A stretch of DNA of 64,000 nucleotides from Paenibacillus sp. EZ-K15 (lineage in GTDB: Bacteria; Bacillota; Bacilli; Paenibacillales; Paenibacillaceae), in contig NZ_PDHM01000012.1 in the NCBI RefSeq assembly GCF_002573715.1, positions 1,368-65,367 on the forward strand. Direction: 5' to 3'. The notes beneath the pieces were generated by a model, which did no database searches, was not told the DNA's origin, and worked only from the letters and a program-made list of their open reading frames with translations. Position numbers and translations under genes: made by a program. Numbering within the stretch: position 1 is the first letter of the stretch; the number at the start of each line of letters is the position of its first letter. Below, one piece after another: positions 38,845 to 47,930 of the stretch.

Positions 38845-39990
38845 ATGAGATCAGTATATTTGGATCATGCCGCATCAACCCCGGTCCATCCGGAGGTTGC
38901 TGAGCGGATGATGAATGTGATGACAAGCCAGTACGGCAATGCTTCAAGCGTTCATGCTTTTGGACGGGAAGCGAAGAAGATCGTCAACGGGGCGCGTGAT
39001 CGAATTGCGTCCCTTTTGGGATGCCAATCGGACGAGCTGGTGTTCACCGGAGGCGGCACCGAAAGCGATAATTTGGCTATACTGGGATTGCTGGAGTCGC
39101 TTGGCGTGAAGGGAAAGCATGTGATTACGTCGGCCGTTGAACACCATGCGGTGCTTCATACATGCCATGAGCTAGAACGGCGGGGCTGTGAAGTTACCTA
39201 TGTCCCCGTCGATTCTACTGGGCGTGTCTCTGTGGAGGACATTGCGGGGGCGATTCAGGACAACACGGTGCTGGTCACCATCATGTATGGCAACAATGAA
39301 GTAGGCACCGTTCAGCCGATCATCGAAATCGGCGAGCTCTGCCGCAGCCGGGGCATCGTGTTTCATACCGATGCTGTTCAGGCATTGGGATCGGAGGCGA
39401 TCAACTGCCGCGAGCTGCCGGTGGATATGTGGAGTTTTTCCGCCCACAAAATCAACGGACCCCAAGGCGTCGGAGCATTGGTTGTCCGCAGAGGACTCAG
39501 CGTATCTCCACGTCTGTTCGGAGGGCTGCAGGAGAAGAAACGCCGTGCCGGAACAGAGAATATGGCTGGCATCGCCGGTTTTGCGGCAGCAGTGGAATGG
39601 ACCGTTAAGAATATGGAGACGCGTATCCAGAATTATCGCGAGCTGAGATCGACGCTGCTTGAAGGGCTTCGTCAGGAGATTGGCGAGAATGCTTTTGTGA
39701 TCAACGGAAATTCGGAACATTACCTACCTCACATCCTAAATATCAGCTTTCCCGGTGCCAATACGGAGACGATGCTGATGAACCTCGATATGGAAGGAAT
39801 TGCGGCGGCAAGCGGCTCGGCTTGTACGTCGGGATCTCTGGAAATATCCCATGTACTCCAAGCAATGAAACTTTCTGATCCTGTTTTGCGCTCCGCGATT
39901 CGTTTTAGTTTCGGTTTGGGTAATACTACTCAAGAAATGGAGCACACTGCCCAAAAAATTGGAACCATCCTTAATCGGTTACGTAAATAG
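38845..39990 (+). CDS. yrvO: Cysteine desulfurase (YrvO-type)
   Basis: A class V PLP enzyme of 381 residues that takes sulfur from cysteine, probably for MnmA. YLDHAASTPVHPEV is at the N-terminus, the PLP lysine is Lys202 in FSAHKINGP, and the catalytic Cys is Cys327 in SGSACTSGSLEISHVL. The ATG at 38845 has AGGGTGAG 6 nt upstream; a longer frame would run into cymR. It is 13 nt from cymR, so it is probably under CymR-linked control. Confidence 0.94.
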   Translation: MRSVYLDHAASTPVHPEVAERMMNVMTSQYGNASSVHAFGREAKKIVNGARDRIASLLGCQSDELVFTGGGTESDNLAILGLLESLGVKGKHVITSAVEHHAVLHTCHELERRGCEVTYVPVDSTGRVSVEDIAGAIQDNTVLVTIMYGNNEVGTVQPIIEIGELCRSRGIVFHTDAVQALGSEAINCRELPVDMWSFSAHKINGPQGVGALVVRRGLSVSPRLFGGLQEKKRRAGTENMAGIAGFAAAVEWTVKNMETRIQNYRELRSTLLEGLRQEIGENAFVINGNSEHYLPHILNISFPGANTETMLMNLDMEGIAAASGSACTSGSLEISHVLQAMKLSDPVLRSAIRFSFGLGNTTQEMEHTAQKIGTILNRLRK

Positions 39991-40131
39991 ATGTTAAGGG
40001 ATTTCTCCTTCTAGAGAATAGGGGGTATGCGTTCGTCCATTTCATCCTTGGAAATTGCCCGTTTAGGCTAACGAAATGTTGACCGGCGGCTGATTTCAAA
40101 CCATGAAGGATGAGGAGGTGTCCACTGCAGT

Positions 40132-40653
40132 ATGAAACTTCAAGAAATGATTGGACTGGCTGTATTCGACGTGGAGAACGGTAAGGAAATCGGCAAAATC
40201 CACGATTTTATACTAGATGAGAACTGGTTGATTACCGGGTTGGAGCTGGAAGGCAAGGCTTTGTTTTCCTCGCATGTGAAAAGCGTCTCATGGGAAGATA
40301 TCGTAGCATACGGGGAAGATGCCGTCATGATCCGGAGCCAAGAGGCTGTCCGCAAGGTGGGCGCCAATGATATACCGCTTACGTACCTTTTGGGCAAGCG
40401 CAAACTGAAAGAGATGCAGGTCTTGACAGAGGACGGTATCCTGCTCGGACGTATATCGGATGTTTATTTTGAGCAGGAACAGGGCAATACAATACTAGGG
40501 TTGGAAATATCCGATGGATTTGTCTCGGATTTGATCGAAGGTCGCAAATGGCTGCCTTGCACAGCGGAGATGGCTATCGGCGAAAGTGCCGTTATGGTAC
40601 CCCCGATGAGCGAACAGCGTCTGGAAAAAGCCATTAATTCTGTGAACGGATAG
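40132..40653 (+). CDS. PRC-barrel domain protein (YrrD-like)
   Basis: A 173-residue soluble protein of two PRC-barrel repeats: IGLAVFDVENGKEIGKIHDF (residues 7-26) and VLTEDGILLGRISDVYFEQ (about 97-115). Such domains bind RNA or other proteins; B. subtilis YrrD is a paralogue of unknown function that also lies near this region. GATGAGGAGG lies before the ATG. It is 12 nt ahead of the zinc-ribbon protein gene. Confidence 0.85.
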   Translation: MKLQEMIGLAVFDVENGKEIGKIHDFILDENWLITGLELEGKALFSSHVKSVSWEDIVAYGEDAVMIRSQEAVRKVGANDIPLTYLLGKRKLKEMQVLTEDGILLGRISDVYFEQEQGNTILGLEISDGFVSDLIEGRKWLPCTAEMAIGESAVMVPPMSEQRLEKAINSVNG

Positions 40654-40664
40654 GGTGAGGTAGG

Positions 40665-40874
40665 ATGAAATGTCCAAACTGTAGTTCCAAAGATATCGGG
40701 AAAATCGGCTCCCACCAGTTTTATTGCTGGGGTTGCTTTATCGAATTGACAGTCAACGGAGAGAAAATGTCCGTATACCAGGTAGAAGAGGATGGTACGC
40801 TCAGCTCGCTGGATGATTTGTTCTTCGGTGATGAAATGCAGCCGGATTTCCCTCCTATGCACGCGTCTTCCTAA
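40665..40874 (+). CDS. Small zinc-ribbon protein
   Basis: A 69-residue protein with two Cys pairs, KCPNCSSKD at the start and FYCWGCFIEL at about 20-28, which would bind one zinc ion. The rest is acidic. AGGTAGG lies before the ATG. It follows the PRC-barrel gene by 11 nt and ends before a terminator, so the two are co-transcribed. Function unknown. Confidence 0.75.
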   Translation: MKCPNCSSKDIGKIGSHQFYCWGCFIELTVNGEKMSVYQVEEDGTLSSLDDLFFGDEMQPDFPPMHASS

Positions 40875-40899
40875 GAACGCGTACATATAGTTAGATAAC

Positions 40900-40947
40900 G
40901 ACTCCTTGCTGAAGGCCTATATGGCTGAGCAGCAGGGAGTCTTTTTC
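40900..40947 (+). terminator. Terminator after the zinc-ribbon gene
   Basis: GACTCCTTGCTG pairs with CAGCAGGGAGTC around an 18-nt loop and is followed by TTTTT. Confidence 0.85.
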
Positions 40948-41031
40948 ATGTTGGCCTGCGGAAATGTTAGTTTATTTCTGGAAGCTTGTACATATACTAC
41001 AGGGTAGCTTTCGAAAAAGGAGGGTGCCTGT

Positions 41032-42099
41032 GTGGAACAGCTGACCGAGAACAAATGGTTTCGATTGTTGGTATGGTTAATGCTTGGACTCATCTCTCTT
41101 TACTTTGTCTGGCTGCTGCGTCCGCTGTTTCTGGATGTCTATCGATTTCTCAAGGCTGTACTGGCTCCATTTCTGGTTGCCATGATCATATCTTATGTGC
41201 TCAATCCGGTAGTATGCATGCTCTCCGACCGTAAAGTTCCGCGGAGCATGGCGGTGCTGCTCATCTATGCCGTCTTTCTGACGTCACTTACCGTCATTCT
41301 GATCAATATGATTCCGATCCTGATCCGGCAGCTGGAGGAGCTCAACGAGCATTTGCCAGAATTATCGATGAACGCCCAGAGCCTGATGACCAATCTGGAC
41401 AGCAGGCTGCTGCCCCCAGGAGTAAGGACAGGCGTCAACAGCTGGTTCTTGCAGATGGAATCAAGGCTGGCCGGGGGAATTTCGGATTTCATGGACAATA
41501 TCGGCAACACCATCAACATCCTGTTTAATGTGTTAATTGTTCCGTTCCTGATCTTCTACATATTAAAAGATTTTGAGGTGTTCCAGCGAACCGCCGTATC
41601 CTATCTGCCGCGGAGCCGCCGCAAGTCGATTGTCACGCTGCTGAAAGAGATCGACACGGCCCTAGGGAATTACGTCCGCGGACAATTCCTGGTATGCTTA
41701 ATTATCGGCGTACTGGCTTATGTGGGGTACATGATCGTGGGTATGCCCTACGCGCTGCTATTGGCAAGCATCGTGGCGGTGTTTAACATCATTCCCTATT
41801 TGGGCCCCTTTCTCGGCGCGGCTCCAGCGCTTGTGATGGCATCTACGATTTCCTGGAAGATGGTGCTGCTGGTGGCGGTGGTTAATATGGTCTGCCAAAC
41901 GCTGGAGAGCAATGTCATTTCGCCGCAAGTGGTAGGAAAAAAGCTGCATATGCATCCGCTCCTGATCATATTTGCACTCCTTGTCGGTGGGCAGGTGGCA
42001 GGAACCGTGGGCTTAATTTTGGCTGTTCCGGTCTTTGCCGTCATCAAAGTGCTGCTGCAGCATTTTTTCGCCTATTATGTCAGAAGGAAATCCGGCTGA
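41032..42099 (+). CDS. AI-2E family transporter (YrrI-like)
   Basis: A 355-residue permease with about eight hydrophobic segments. Typical family blocks are LAPFLVAMIISYVLNPVV near the start, LIVPFLIFYILKDFEVF in the middle, and FNIIPYLGPFLGAAPALVMA with QTLESNVISPQVVGKKLHMHP near the end. The GTG start has AAAGGAGGG 7 nt upstream. yrrI precedes alaS in B. subtilis as well. The substrate is unknown; the family name does not prove AI-2 export. Confidence 0.9.
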   Translation: MEQLTENKWFRLLVWLMLGLISLYFVWLLRPLFLDVYRFLKAVLAPFLVAMIISYVLNPVVCMLSDRKVPRSMAVLLIYAVFLTSLTVILINMIPILIRQLEELNEHLPELSMNAQSLMTNLDSRLLPPGVRTGVNSWFLQMESRLAGGISDFMDNIGNTINILFNVLIVPFLIFYILKDFEVFQRTAVSYLPRSRRKSIVTLLKEIDTALGNYVRGQFLVCLIIGVLAYVGYMIVGMPYALLLASIVAVFNIIPYLGPFLGAAPALVMASTISWKMVLLVAVVNMVCQTLESNVISPQVVGKKLHMHPLLIIFALLVGGQVAGTVGLILAVPVFAVIKVLLQHFFAYYVRRKSG

Positions 42100-42131
42100 A
42101 GGCTCCAGTCTACAGCCGCAATGCTCATGCA

Positions 42132-42160
42132 TTGACAGATAGTTTCACTCTATATATACT
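42132..42160 (+). promoter_or_regulatory. Sigma-A promoter of alaS
   Basis: TTGACA at 42132-42137 and TATACT at 42155-42160 are 17 nt apart, at the head of the alaS T-box leader. Confidence 0.88.
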
Positions 42161-42166
42161 TGAAAT

Positions 42167-42470
42167 GATAAACCTATAACCGTACAAATCGATGAGAAAA
42201 TCCAGTAGGCTTTGTGTACCTTGCCCAGAGAACAGGTTCCTGCCCGGACAATTTCCGGCTGGCTGCGAGAACCTGGAAGCGAACCTAAGCCGAATGCTAA
42301 TTTTTGAGTGTGATTCAAATTCACCGGGTGGCTCCCGTTATCCAGCTGTTACGAGGCGATCGTTACATATGTTTTTCCAGGAGATTTCTGCTGGAGGATG
42401 AATGGACGATAACCAGGGTGGTACCGCGAGAACATCGTCCCTGAATTCAATTCAGGGGCGTTTTTTGTGT
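42167..42470 (+). promoter_or_regulatory. T-box riboswitch of alaS
   Basis: The AGTA box is near 42204, the apical helix CAGGTTC/GAACCTG is at 42233-42275, and the T-box AGGGTGGTACCGCG lies at 42415-42428. The terminator hairpin with six T is at 42435-42467. The specifier is probably GCC (Ala) at 42289-42291, at the base of the GGCTT/AAGCC helix and followed by GAATG, exactly as in the hisS leader. The TGGT bulge fits A73 of tRNA-Ala. Confidence 0.9.
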
Positions 42471-42519
42471 TCGAATATAAGTGATTCGGACCTATATTAT
42501 GACTGGAGGAAGTGTAGAG

Positions 42520-45147
42520 ATGAAAGCTAGTGAAATCCGTTCCAAATGGCTAGAGTTTTTTGCAGAGAAAGGCCACAATATTGAGCCAAGTGCATCGCTT
42601 GTTCCGCACAATGACCCGTCCCTGCTTTGGATTAATGCAGGCATGGCTCCGCTCAAGCCTTATTTTGACGGGCGTGTGAAGCCGGAAAATCCGAGAATTG
42701 CGAACTCGCAGAAATGTATTAGGACCAATGATATTGAAAATGTCGGCAAAACCCGTCGTCACCATACGTTCTTCGAAATGTTGGGCAACTTCTCCATCGG
42801 GGACTACTTTAAAGAAGAAGTTATCACCTGGGCCTGGGAATTCCTGACGGACAAGAAATGGATCGGCTTCGATCCAGAGAAGCTGTCTGTTACCGTGTAT
42901 CCGGAAGACGAGGAAGCCTACAAGCTGTGGAACGAAAAAATCGGTCTCCCGAAGGAGCGCATCATTAAGCTGCAGGAAAACTTTTGGGATATCGGCGAAG
43001 GACCTTGCGGACCTTGTACCGAGATTTTCTATGATCGTGGTGAAGGATACGATACGGATGCTCCGGAATCCGAAATGTTCCCAGGCGGTGAGAATGAACG
43101 CTGGCTCGAGGTATGGAACCTCGTATTCTCTCAGTTTAACCACAACAAGGACGGCAGCTATACACCGCTTCCGAACAAGAACATTGATACGGGTGCGGGA
43201 CTCGAGCGCTTTGCTTCCATTCTGCAAGATGTGGCGTCCAACTTCGATACCGACCTGTTCCAGCCGATCATCCAGAAGACGGCAGAGCTTGCCGGCGTTA
43301 AATACAATGAAAAGACGGAATACGATATCGCGCTGAAAGTCATTGCCGACCATATCCGGACAGTTGCTTTCGCAGTAGGCGATGGCGTGTTGCCGTCCAA
43401 CGAAGGCCGCGGTTATGTCATCCGTCGTTTGCTCCGCCGTGCGGTTCGTTATGGAAAGGTGCTCGGGCTGGACAAACCATTCATGTATACTTTGACCGGA
43501 ACCGTAGGCGATATTATGGGAGTATACTACCCAGAGGTCGTTGAGAAGCGCGCCTTTATCGAGAAGGTCATTGCAACGGAAGAAGAACAGTTCCACAAAA
43601 CGCTCTCTGACGGCTTGAACATCTTGGCAGACGTGAGCGCAGAAGCGAAGAAGCAGGGCAAATCGGTAATCAGCGGCAGCGACGCGTTCAAATTGTACGA
43701 TACGTATGGCTTCCCGTTTGATTTAACGGAGGATTATGCGTCCGAGCACGGATTGACCGTGGACCGTGAAGGCTTTGATGCCGCGATGAAGGAACAGCGT
43801 GACCGTGCGCGTGCGGCCCGTCATGAAACGGAAAGCATGAAGGTCCAAGGTGGCGTTCTTTCCGATTATACGGTTAAAAGTGAATTTGTTGGATATAATG
43901 ACACCGTCAGCGAGGCTAAAGTGCTCGCCATTGTTTCCGGTGACAGCTTTGCAGACAGCGCCAGTGAAGGCGAGACCTGTCAGGTCATTCTGGACGTTAC
44001 CCCGTTCTATGCCGAAAGCGGCGGCCAGGTTAGCGATCAGGGGATTTTGGAAGGCGGATCTGTACGTGCCCGAGTGGAAGGTCTCTTCAAGGCTCCGCAT
44101 GGACAGCACGTGCATTTCGTAACCGTGGAGCTCGGCGAGCTTAAGGTGGGCGATACGGTCAAGGCGCAGGTGGACTCCGCTATGCGCAATGATATCGTTA
44201 AGAACCATACAGCCACACACCTTTTGCATAAAGCATTGAAGGAAGTTCTGGGCGACCATGTCAATCAGGCAGGTTCGCTTGTTGAACCGCAGCGTCTGCG
44301 CTTCGACTTCTCCCATTTCGGCAGCATTACGCAGGAGGAGCTGGCCGATATTGAGCGCCGCGTGAACGAACAGGTGTGGAAGAGCATTCCGGTCGTTATC
44401 GAGCGCAAGGCCATTGATGAAGCGAAGGCGATGGGTGCCATGGCATTGTTCGGAGAGAAATATGGAGATATCGTCCGTGTCGTCCAGGTCGGAGAATACA
44501 GCATCGAGCTGTGCGGCGGATGCCATGTAGGCAACACCTCCCAGATCGGAATCTTCAAGCTGCTTGGCGAGAGCGGTATTGGCTCAGGCGTTCGCCGCAT
44601 TGAAGCCGTAACGGGCCGCTACGCTTATGAGCATCTGGAGGGGCAAATGGACCTGCTCAAGCAAGCCGCCGGCTTGTTGAAGAGCAATCTTGCGGACGTT
44701 CCGAAGCGGATCGAGGGCCTGAACCAACAGGTGAAGGATCTTGCCCGGGAGAACGTGTCCCTGCAAGGCAAGCTCGGAGCCATTGAGGCCAGCCAGTTGA
44801 CCGATAAAGTGAAGCAGGTAGGGAACACGTCGCTGCTTGCAGCTGAAGTACAGGCTGGCAGTATGGATGGACTCCGTGGCATTGCAGACGAATTGAAGGG
44901 CAAGCTTCCGGAGACGATCCTCGTGCTCGGCTCCAAAGCGGGCGACAAGGTGAATTTCGTCGTAGCCGTTCCGCAGGATCTGGTGAAGCAAGGCTATCAT
45001 GCCGGCAAGCTCGTTAAAGAAGTGGCTTCGATCTGCGGCGGAGGCGGCGGGGGCCGTCCGGATATGGCACAAGCGGGGGGCAAGGATGCTTCCAAGCTCG
45101 CCCAGGCGCTGCAGCACGCTGAGGATCTCATAGCCCGGGGCGTGTAA
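42520..45147 (+). CDS. alaS: Alanine-tRNA ligase
   Basis: A class II synthetase of 875 residues from the ATG at 42520 (GGAGGA 9 nt upstream). It has [19 protein letters not shown], motif 1-2 residues in [12 protein letters not shown] and [20 protein letters not shown], the editing domain [19 protein letters not shown] with [16 protein letters not shown], and the C-terminal domain ending [17 protein letters not shown]. Zinc and editing residues look intact. It is controlled by the T-box upstream. Confidence 0.98.
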   Translation: MKASEIRSKWLEFFAEKGHNIEPSASLVPHNDPSLLWINAGMAPLKPYFDGRVKPENPRIANSQKCIRTNDIENVGKTRRHHTFFEMLGNFSIGDYFKEEVITWAWEFLTDKKWIGFDPEKLSVTVYPEDEEAYKLWNEKIGLPKERIIKLQENFWDIGEGPCGPCTEIFYDRGEGYDTDAPESEMFPGGENERWLEVWNLVFSQFNHNKDGSYTPLPNKNIDTGAGLERFASILQDVASNFDTDLFQPIIQKTAELAGVKYNEKTEYDIALKVIADHIRTVAFAVGDGVLPSNEGRGYVIRRLLRRAVRYGKVLGLDKPFMYTLTGTVGDIMGVYYPEVVEKRAFIEKVIATEEEQFHKTLSDGLNILADVSAEAKKQGKSVISGSDAFKLYDTYGFPFDLTEDYASEHGLTVDREGFDAAMKEQRDRARAARHETESMKVQGGVLSDYTVKSEFVGYNDTVSEAKVLAIVSGDSFADSASEGETCQVILDVTPFYAESGGQVSDQGILEGGSVRARVEGLFKAPHGQHVHFVTVELGELKVGDTVKAQVDSAMRNDIVKNHTATHLLHKALKEVLGDHVNQAGSLVEPQRLRFDFSHFGSITQEELADIERRVNEQVWKSIPVVIERKAIDEAKAMGAMALFGEKYGDIVRVVQVGEYSIELCGGCHVGNTSQIGIFKLLGESGIGSGVRRIEAVTGRYAYEHLEGQMDLLKQAAGLLKSNLADVPKRIEGLNQQVKDLARENVSLQGKLGAIEASQLTDKVKQVGNTSLLAAEVQAGSMDGLRGIADELKGKLPETILVLGSKAGDKVNFVVAVPQDLVKQGYHAGKLVKEVASICGGGGGGRPDMAQAGGKDASKLAQALQHAEDLIARGV

Positions 45148-45159
45148 CAGATTTGTCCA

Positions 45160-45225
45160 GATTGTGTACAGCAAGCAATAGTAAGCGGGATCCAACATTT
45201 TGCTGTACACAATCCTGAATTTTTT
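45160..45225 (+). terminator. Long-loop inverted repeat after alaS
   Basis: GATTGTGTACAGCAA at 45160-45174 and its perfect complement at 45200-45214 form a 15-bp stem around a 25-nt loop. CTGAATTTTTT follows. It probably ends the alaS transcript, though the loop is unusually long and four bases separate stem and T tract. Confidence 0.6.
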
Positions 45226-45276
45226 GGAACACTCTCTAAATATTTCGCTTTCGATTTCCGTAGAGACTTAGGATTA

Positions 45277-45285
45277 TGTTATGAT
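45277..45285 (+). promoter_or_regulatory. Extended -10 element upstream of ireB
   Basis: TGT directly before TATGAT (45280-45285) makes an extended -10, 80 nt before the ireB ATG. No clear -35 is present. Confidence 0.4.
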
Positions 45286-45364
45286 ATAACTAGATCAAGC
45301 TGGTAAATATTTATTCGACGAAGCATGGTAAACATGTTCTTTGAAGAAGCGAGGTGTGTCACAC

Positions 45365-45625
45365 ATGGACTCCATGGATAAGACAGTCAAGTTCAATGTA
45401 AAAGGTGATGAAAAGGAGGCTTCCGCCCAGGACATTCTACTTTCGGTATACGATTCGCTGGTAGAGAAGGAGTACAATCCGATTAACCAAATCGTAGGGT
45501 ATCTTTTGTCCGGGGATCCAGCTTATATACCTCGGCACAATAATGCCAGAAGTTTGATCCGGAAAAAAGAGCGAGATGAATTGATTGAAGAACTGGTCCG
45601 GTTCTACTTAGCCAGTCACCGTTAG
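45365..45625 (+). CDS. ireB: IreB family regulatory phosphoprotein (YrzL)
   Basis: An 86-residue DUF965 protein. In enterococci IreB is a substrate of the Ser/Thr kinase IreK and affects cephalosporin resistance. The sequence has [20 protein letters not shown], then [20 protein letters not shown] and [15 protein letters not shown], the conserved family core. The start is ATG 45365 with GAGGTG 10 nt upstream; ATG 45374 is possible. It heads the set ireB-ruvX-DUF1292 as in Bacillus yrzL-yrrK-yrzB. Confidence 0.93.
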   Translation: MDSMDKTVKFNVKGDEKEASAQDILLSVYDSLVEKEYNPINQIVGYLLSGDPAYIPRHNNARSLIRKKERDELIEELVRFYLASHR

Positions 45626-45637
45626 GAGCACACAGGG

Positions 45638-46051
45638 ATGAAGAAGATCATGGGATTAGATTACGGGGACCGCAGAATCGGTGTTGCCATAAGCGACGTG
45701 TTCGGATGGACGGCCCAAGGGGTTGAAGTTATCGAGCGCCGCCGTGATGAAGGCGAACTGGACAGAATTGCCGCACTCGTCAAAGACAACGAGGTCGGTG
45801 AAATCGTGGTCGGCTTGCCTAAAAATATGAACGGCACGATTGGTCCGCGGGGCGAAATCTGCATGGAATTCGCAAGTGCATTGCGAGAGTCCCTATCCTT
45901 ACCCGTTCACCTTTGGGATGAACGGCTATCAACAGTATCCGCTGAAAGGACATTGCTTGAAGCCGATGTCAGCCGAAAGAAGCGAAAACAGGTTGTAGAT
46001 AAAATGGCGGCAAGCTTGATTTTGCAAAACTACTTGGATTCTAAAAGGTAA
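45638..46051 (+). CDS. ruvX: Pre-16S rRNA nuclease / Holliday junction resolvase-like RuvX (YqgF)
   Basis: A 137-residue RNase H-fold protein. The first catalytic Asp is in IMGLDYGDRRIGVAISD, then EIVVGLPKNMNGTIGP, LWDERLSTVSAER with the middle acid, and DKMAASLILQNYL with the last Asp. YqgF is implicated in 16S rRNA 5'-end maturation and is also called a resolvase homologue. It starts 12 nt after ireB. Confidence 0.95.
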   Translation: MKKIMGLDYGDRRIGVAISDVFGWTAQGVEVIERRRDEGELDRIAALVKDNEVGEIVVGLPKNMNGTIGPRGEICMEFASALRESLSLPVHLWDERLSTVSAERTLLEADVSRKKRKQVVDKMAASLILQNYLDSKR

Positions 46052-46068
46052 AGGTGAGGGTGATTACA

Positions 46069-46371
46069 ATGGCTAATGAGCATATTGGTATGGAAGAAGA
46101 ACCGGAAATTATTTATATTCCCGACGATGAAGGCAACGAGGAAGAATTCGAAGTCATCATGAAATTCGAAGTGGATGGCTCGGATGCTAAATATATGATG
46201 GTCGTACCAAGGGAGTCTGCCGACGAAGAGACAGACGAGGTCTACGCCTTCCGTTATGAGGAAGACGGAGAAGACTTGAAATTGTTTATGATTGAAGACG
46301 ATGAAGAATGGGCCATTGTTGAAGAAACCTTCAATACGCTCGTGGAAGAGCTGGACGGGAGAGACGAATGA
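46069..46371 (+). CDS. DUF1292 protein (YrzB-like), first copy
   Basis: A 100-residue, strongly acidic protein. Family blocks are IIYIPDDEGNEEEFEVIMKF, YMMVVPRES, VYAFRYEEDGEDLKLFMIED and EWAIVEETFNTL. The ATG at 46069 has GGTGAT about 5 nt upstream; the GTG at 46054 is less likely. Function unknown; the gene is kept beside ruvX in Bacillales. Its stop overlaps the next DUF1292 gene by 4 nt. Confidence 0.88.
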   Translation: MANEHIGMEEEPEIIYIPDDEGNEEEFEVIMKFEVDGSDAKYMMVVPRESADEETDEVYAFRYEEDGEDLKLFMIEDDEEWAIVEETFNTLVEELDGRDE

Positions 46372-46682
46372 TGTCTGATTTTTCGGTTGAGAATATCGTA
46401 TGGACCCAAGTACTTAAGGAAGCATTCGGTGAGAGTGTAGAGCTTGAGGACGAAAAAGGCCATATCGAGGTTTATGATATTGCCGCCGAATTTGAAGTGG
46501 ATGGTCAAGGGTATGCCATTCTGGTTCAGCCGGATCGAACCGATGAGGAGTACGAGGTGCTCCGTATCGTTAAGGGTGAGGACGGCGGATTGCAGCTGGC
46601 AACCATTGATGACGACGAGGAATGGGAGAATGTGTCGGAGCTCTATGATGAGCTGACGTTTCCCGAAGGCGACGAGGATTAA
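46368..46682 (+). CDS. DUF1292 protein, second copy
   Basis: A 104-residue acidic paralogue of the preceding gene: EVYDIAAEFEVDGQGYAILV, DEEYEVLRIVKGEDGGLQLA, DDEEWENVSELYDEL. The ATG overlaps the upstream TGA (ATGA). The two proteins share the layout but differ at most surface positions, so the duplication is old. No catalytic motif is visible. Confidence 0.85.
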   Translation: MMSDFSVENIVWTQVLKEAFGESVELEDEKGHIEVYDIAAEFEVDGQGYAILVQPDRTDEEYEVLRIVKGEDGGLQLATIDDDEEWENVSELYDELTFPEGDED

Positions 46683-46730
46683 GTTCCCTCCTACAGGAGC
46701 ACATGCTTAATTTTCAAATGAAAGTTCAGG

Positions 46731-46756
46731 AAGGGGCGGAGCTGTCCGCCCCTTTT
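46731..46756 (+). terminator. Terminator between DUF1292 and mltG
   Basis: AGGGGCGGA pairs with TCCGCCCCT over GCTG and is followed by TTTT. It is 12 nt before mltG, so it may only reduce read-through. Confidence 0.75.
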
Positions 46757-46767
46757 GGTGTGAAGGG

Positions 46768-47820
46768 ATGAGTAGATTGAAGAAACTGGCAATAGCAGTA
46801 TTGGTCCTGATCCTGGTTGCGGGCGGGGCCATATTCTACGTATGGAATGGTTTACAGCCCGTTCACAGCTCGGAAACTCCTGTCGAATTCACCGTGGAGT
46901 CCGGCATGAGCACGTCCTCTATCGCCGATCTGCTTGAGGAAAAGGGATTGATCAAGAATGCCCTTATACTTAAAGGTTATTTAAAGCTTAGCGGGGAAGG
47001 AAGCCGTCTGATGGCAGGAACCTATGAGGCAACCCCAGGCACTCCGTTCAAGGAACTATTATCGAAGATGAACAAAGGCGAAGTGAAGCCCGAGGAGATG
47101 GTTCGTTTTACGATCCCTGAGGGATATACGATCCTTCAGATGGCGGAGACGATCGCTCACGAGAGCGGAATCGATGAGCAGGAATTTCTGAAAGTTGTGG
47201 ATCAGCCTACCGGCTGGGATGTTCCGATTGCGGGAGAAATTCCCCAAGAAGCAGACCTCAGGCATCACCTCGAGGGATACTTGTTCCCTGCGACCTATGA
47301 GTTACCGAAGAAGGATATCACGGCAACAGGCATTGTAGAAACCATGCTGAAAGAAACGGAGAAACGTTTAGCCGAAATTCCGGGTTGGGAGAATCAGTTA
47401 AAGGCTCGCGGCGTGACATTCCATGAACTTATGACCATCGCTTCACTGGTTGAGCGGGAAGTGGTTGCAGATCAGGAGCGTGCCCTGGTGGCTGGCGTTA
47501 TTTATAATCGATTGGAAGAGGATATGAGGTTGGAAATCGATGCAACCGTTCAATATCTATTAGATAAACCGAAGGAACGATTGCTTTATGCCGATCTGGA
47601 GGTTGAGAGTCCGTATAACACTTATCGTCAAAAGGGTTTGCCGCCTGGGCCCATCTCAAGCCCGAGCCTGGAATCTATTCAGGCTGCCCTGAATCCGGAG
47701 AAATCCGAATATTTGTTCTATGTGACAAAGAAAGATGGTACACAAGAGCATTTGTTTGCCAAAACGTATAAAGAGCATTTGAAGAATATCGAGACCAGTA
47801 AGAAGATGGCACAACAATAA
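46768..47820 (+). CDS. mltG: Endolytic murein transglycosylase MltG
   Basis: MltG cuts nascent glycan strands near the membrane. The 350-residue protein has one N-terminal helix (LAIAVLVLILVAGGAIFYVW), a LysM-like part (FTVESGMSTSSIADLLEEKG), and the YceG domain with EGYLFPATYELP, catalytic Glu in SLVEREVV, and the ending SPYNTYRQKGLPPGPISSP. The ATG at 46768 abuts AAGGG; a TTG at 46777, which begins with a typical signal-anchor, has that site 9 nt upstream and may be the true start. B. subtilis yrrL holds the same position. Confidence 0.94.
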   Translation: MSRLKKLAIAVLVLILVAGGAIFYVWNGLQPVHSSETPVEFTVESGMSTSSIADLLEEKGLIKNALILKGYLKLSGEGSRLMAGTYEATPGTPFKELLSKMNKGEVKPEEMVRFTIPEGYTILQMAETIAHESGIDEQEFLKVVDQPTGWDVPIAGEIPQEADLRHHLEGYLFPATYELPKKDITATGIVETMLKETEKRLAEIPGWENQLKARGVTFHELMTIASLVEREVVADQERALVAGVIYNRLEEDMRLEIDATVQYLLDKPKERLLYADLEVESPYNTYRQKGLPPGPISSPSLESIQAALNPEKSEYLFYVTKKDGTQEHLFAKTYKEHLKNIETSKKMAQQ

Positions 47821-47930
47821 TAATATTACGTGTTTACAATTCCTTTGATACGCTGCTGACAAGGAACAGTTCCCAGCTCGTACTCAGAAGAGTCTTGTTG
47901 AACACCCTCTAAGTAGGGAGGAATTTTTAA

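Noticed and set aside
42550-43596. Long minus-strand frame of 348 codons across alaS
   Set aside because: It is antisense to the conserved alaS and its composition is that of a mirrored gene.
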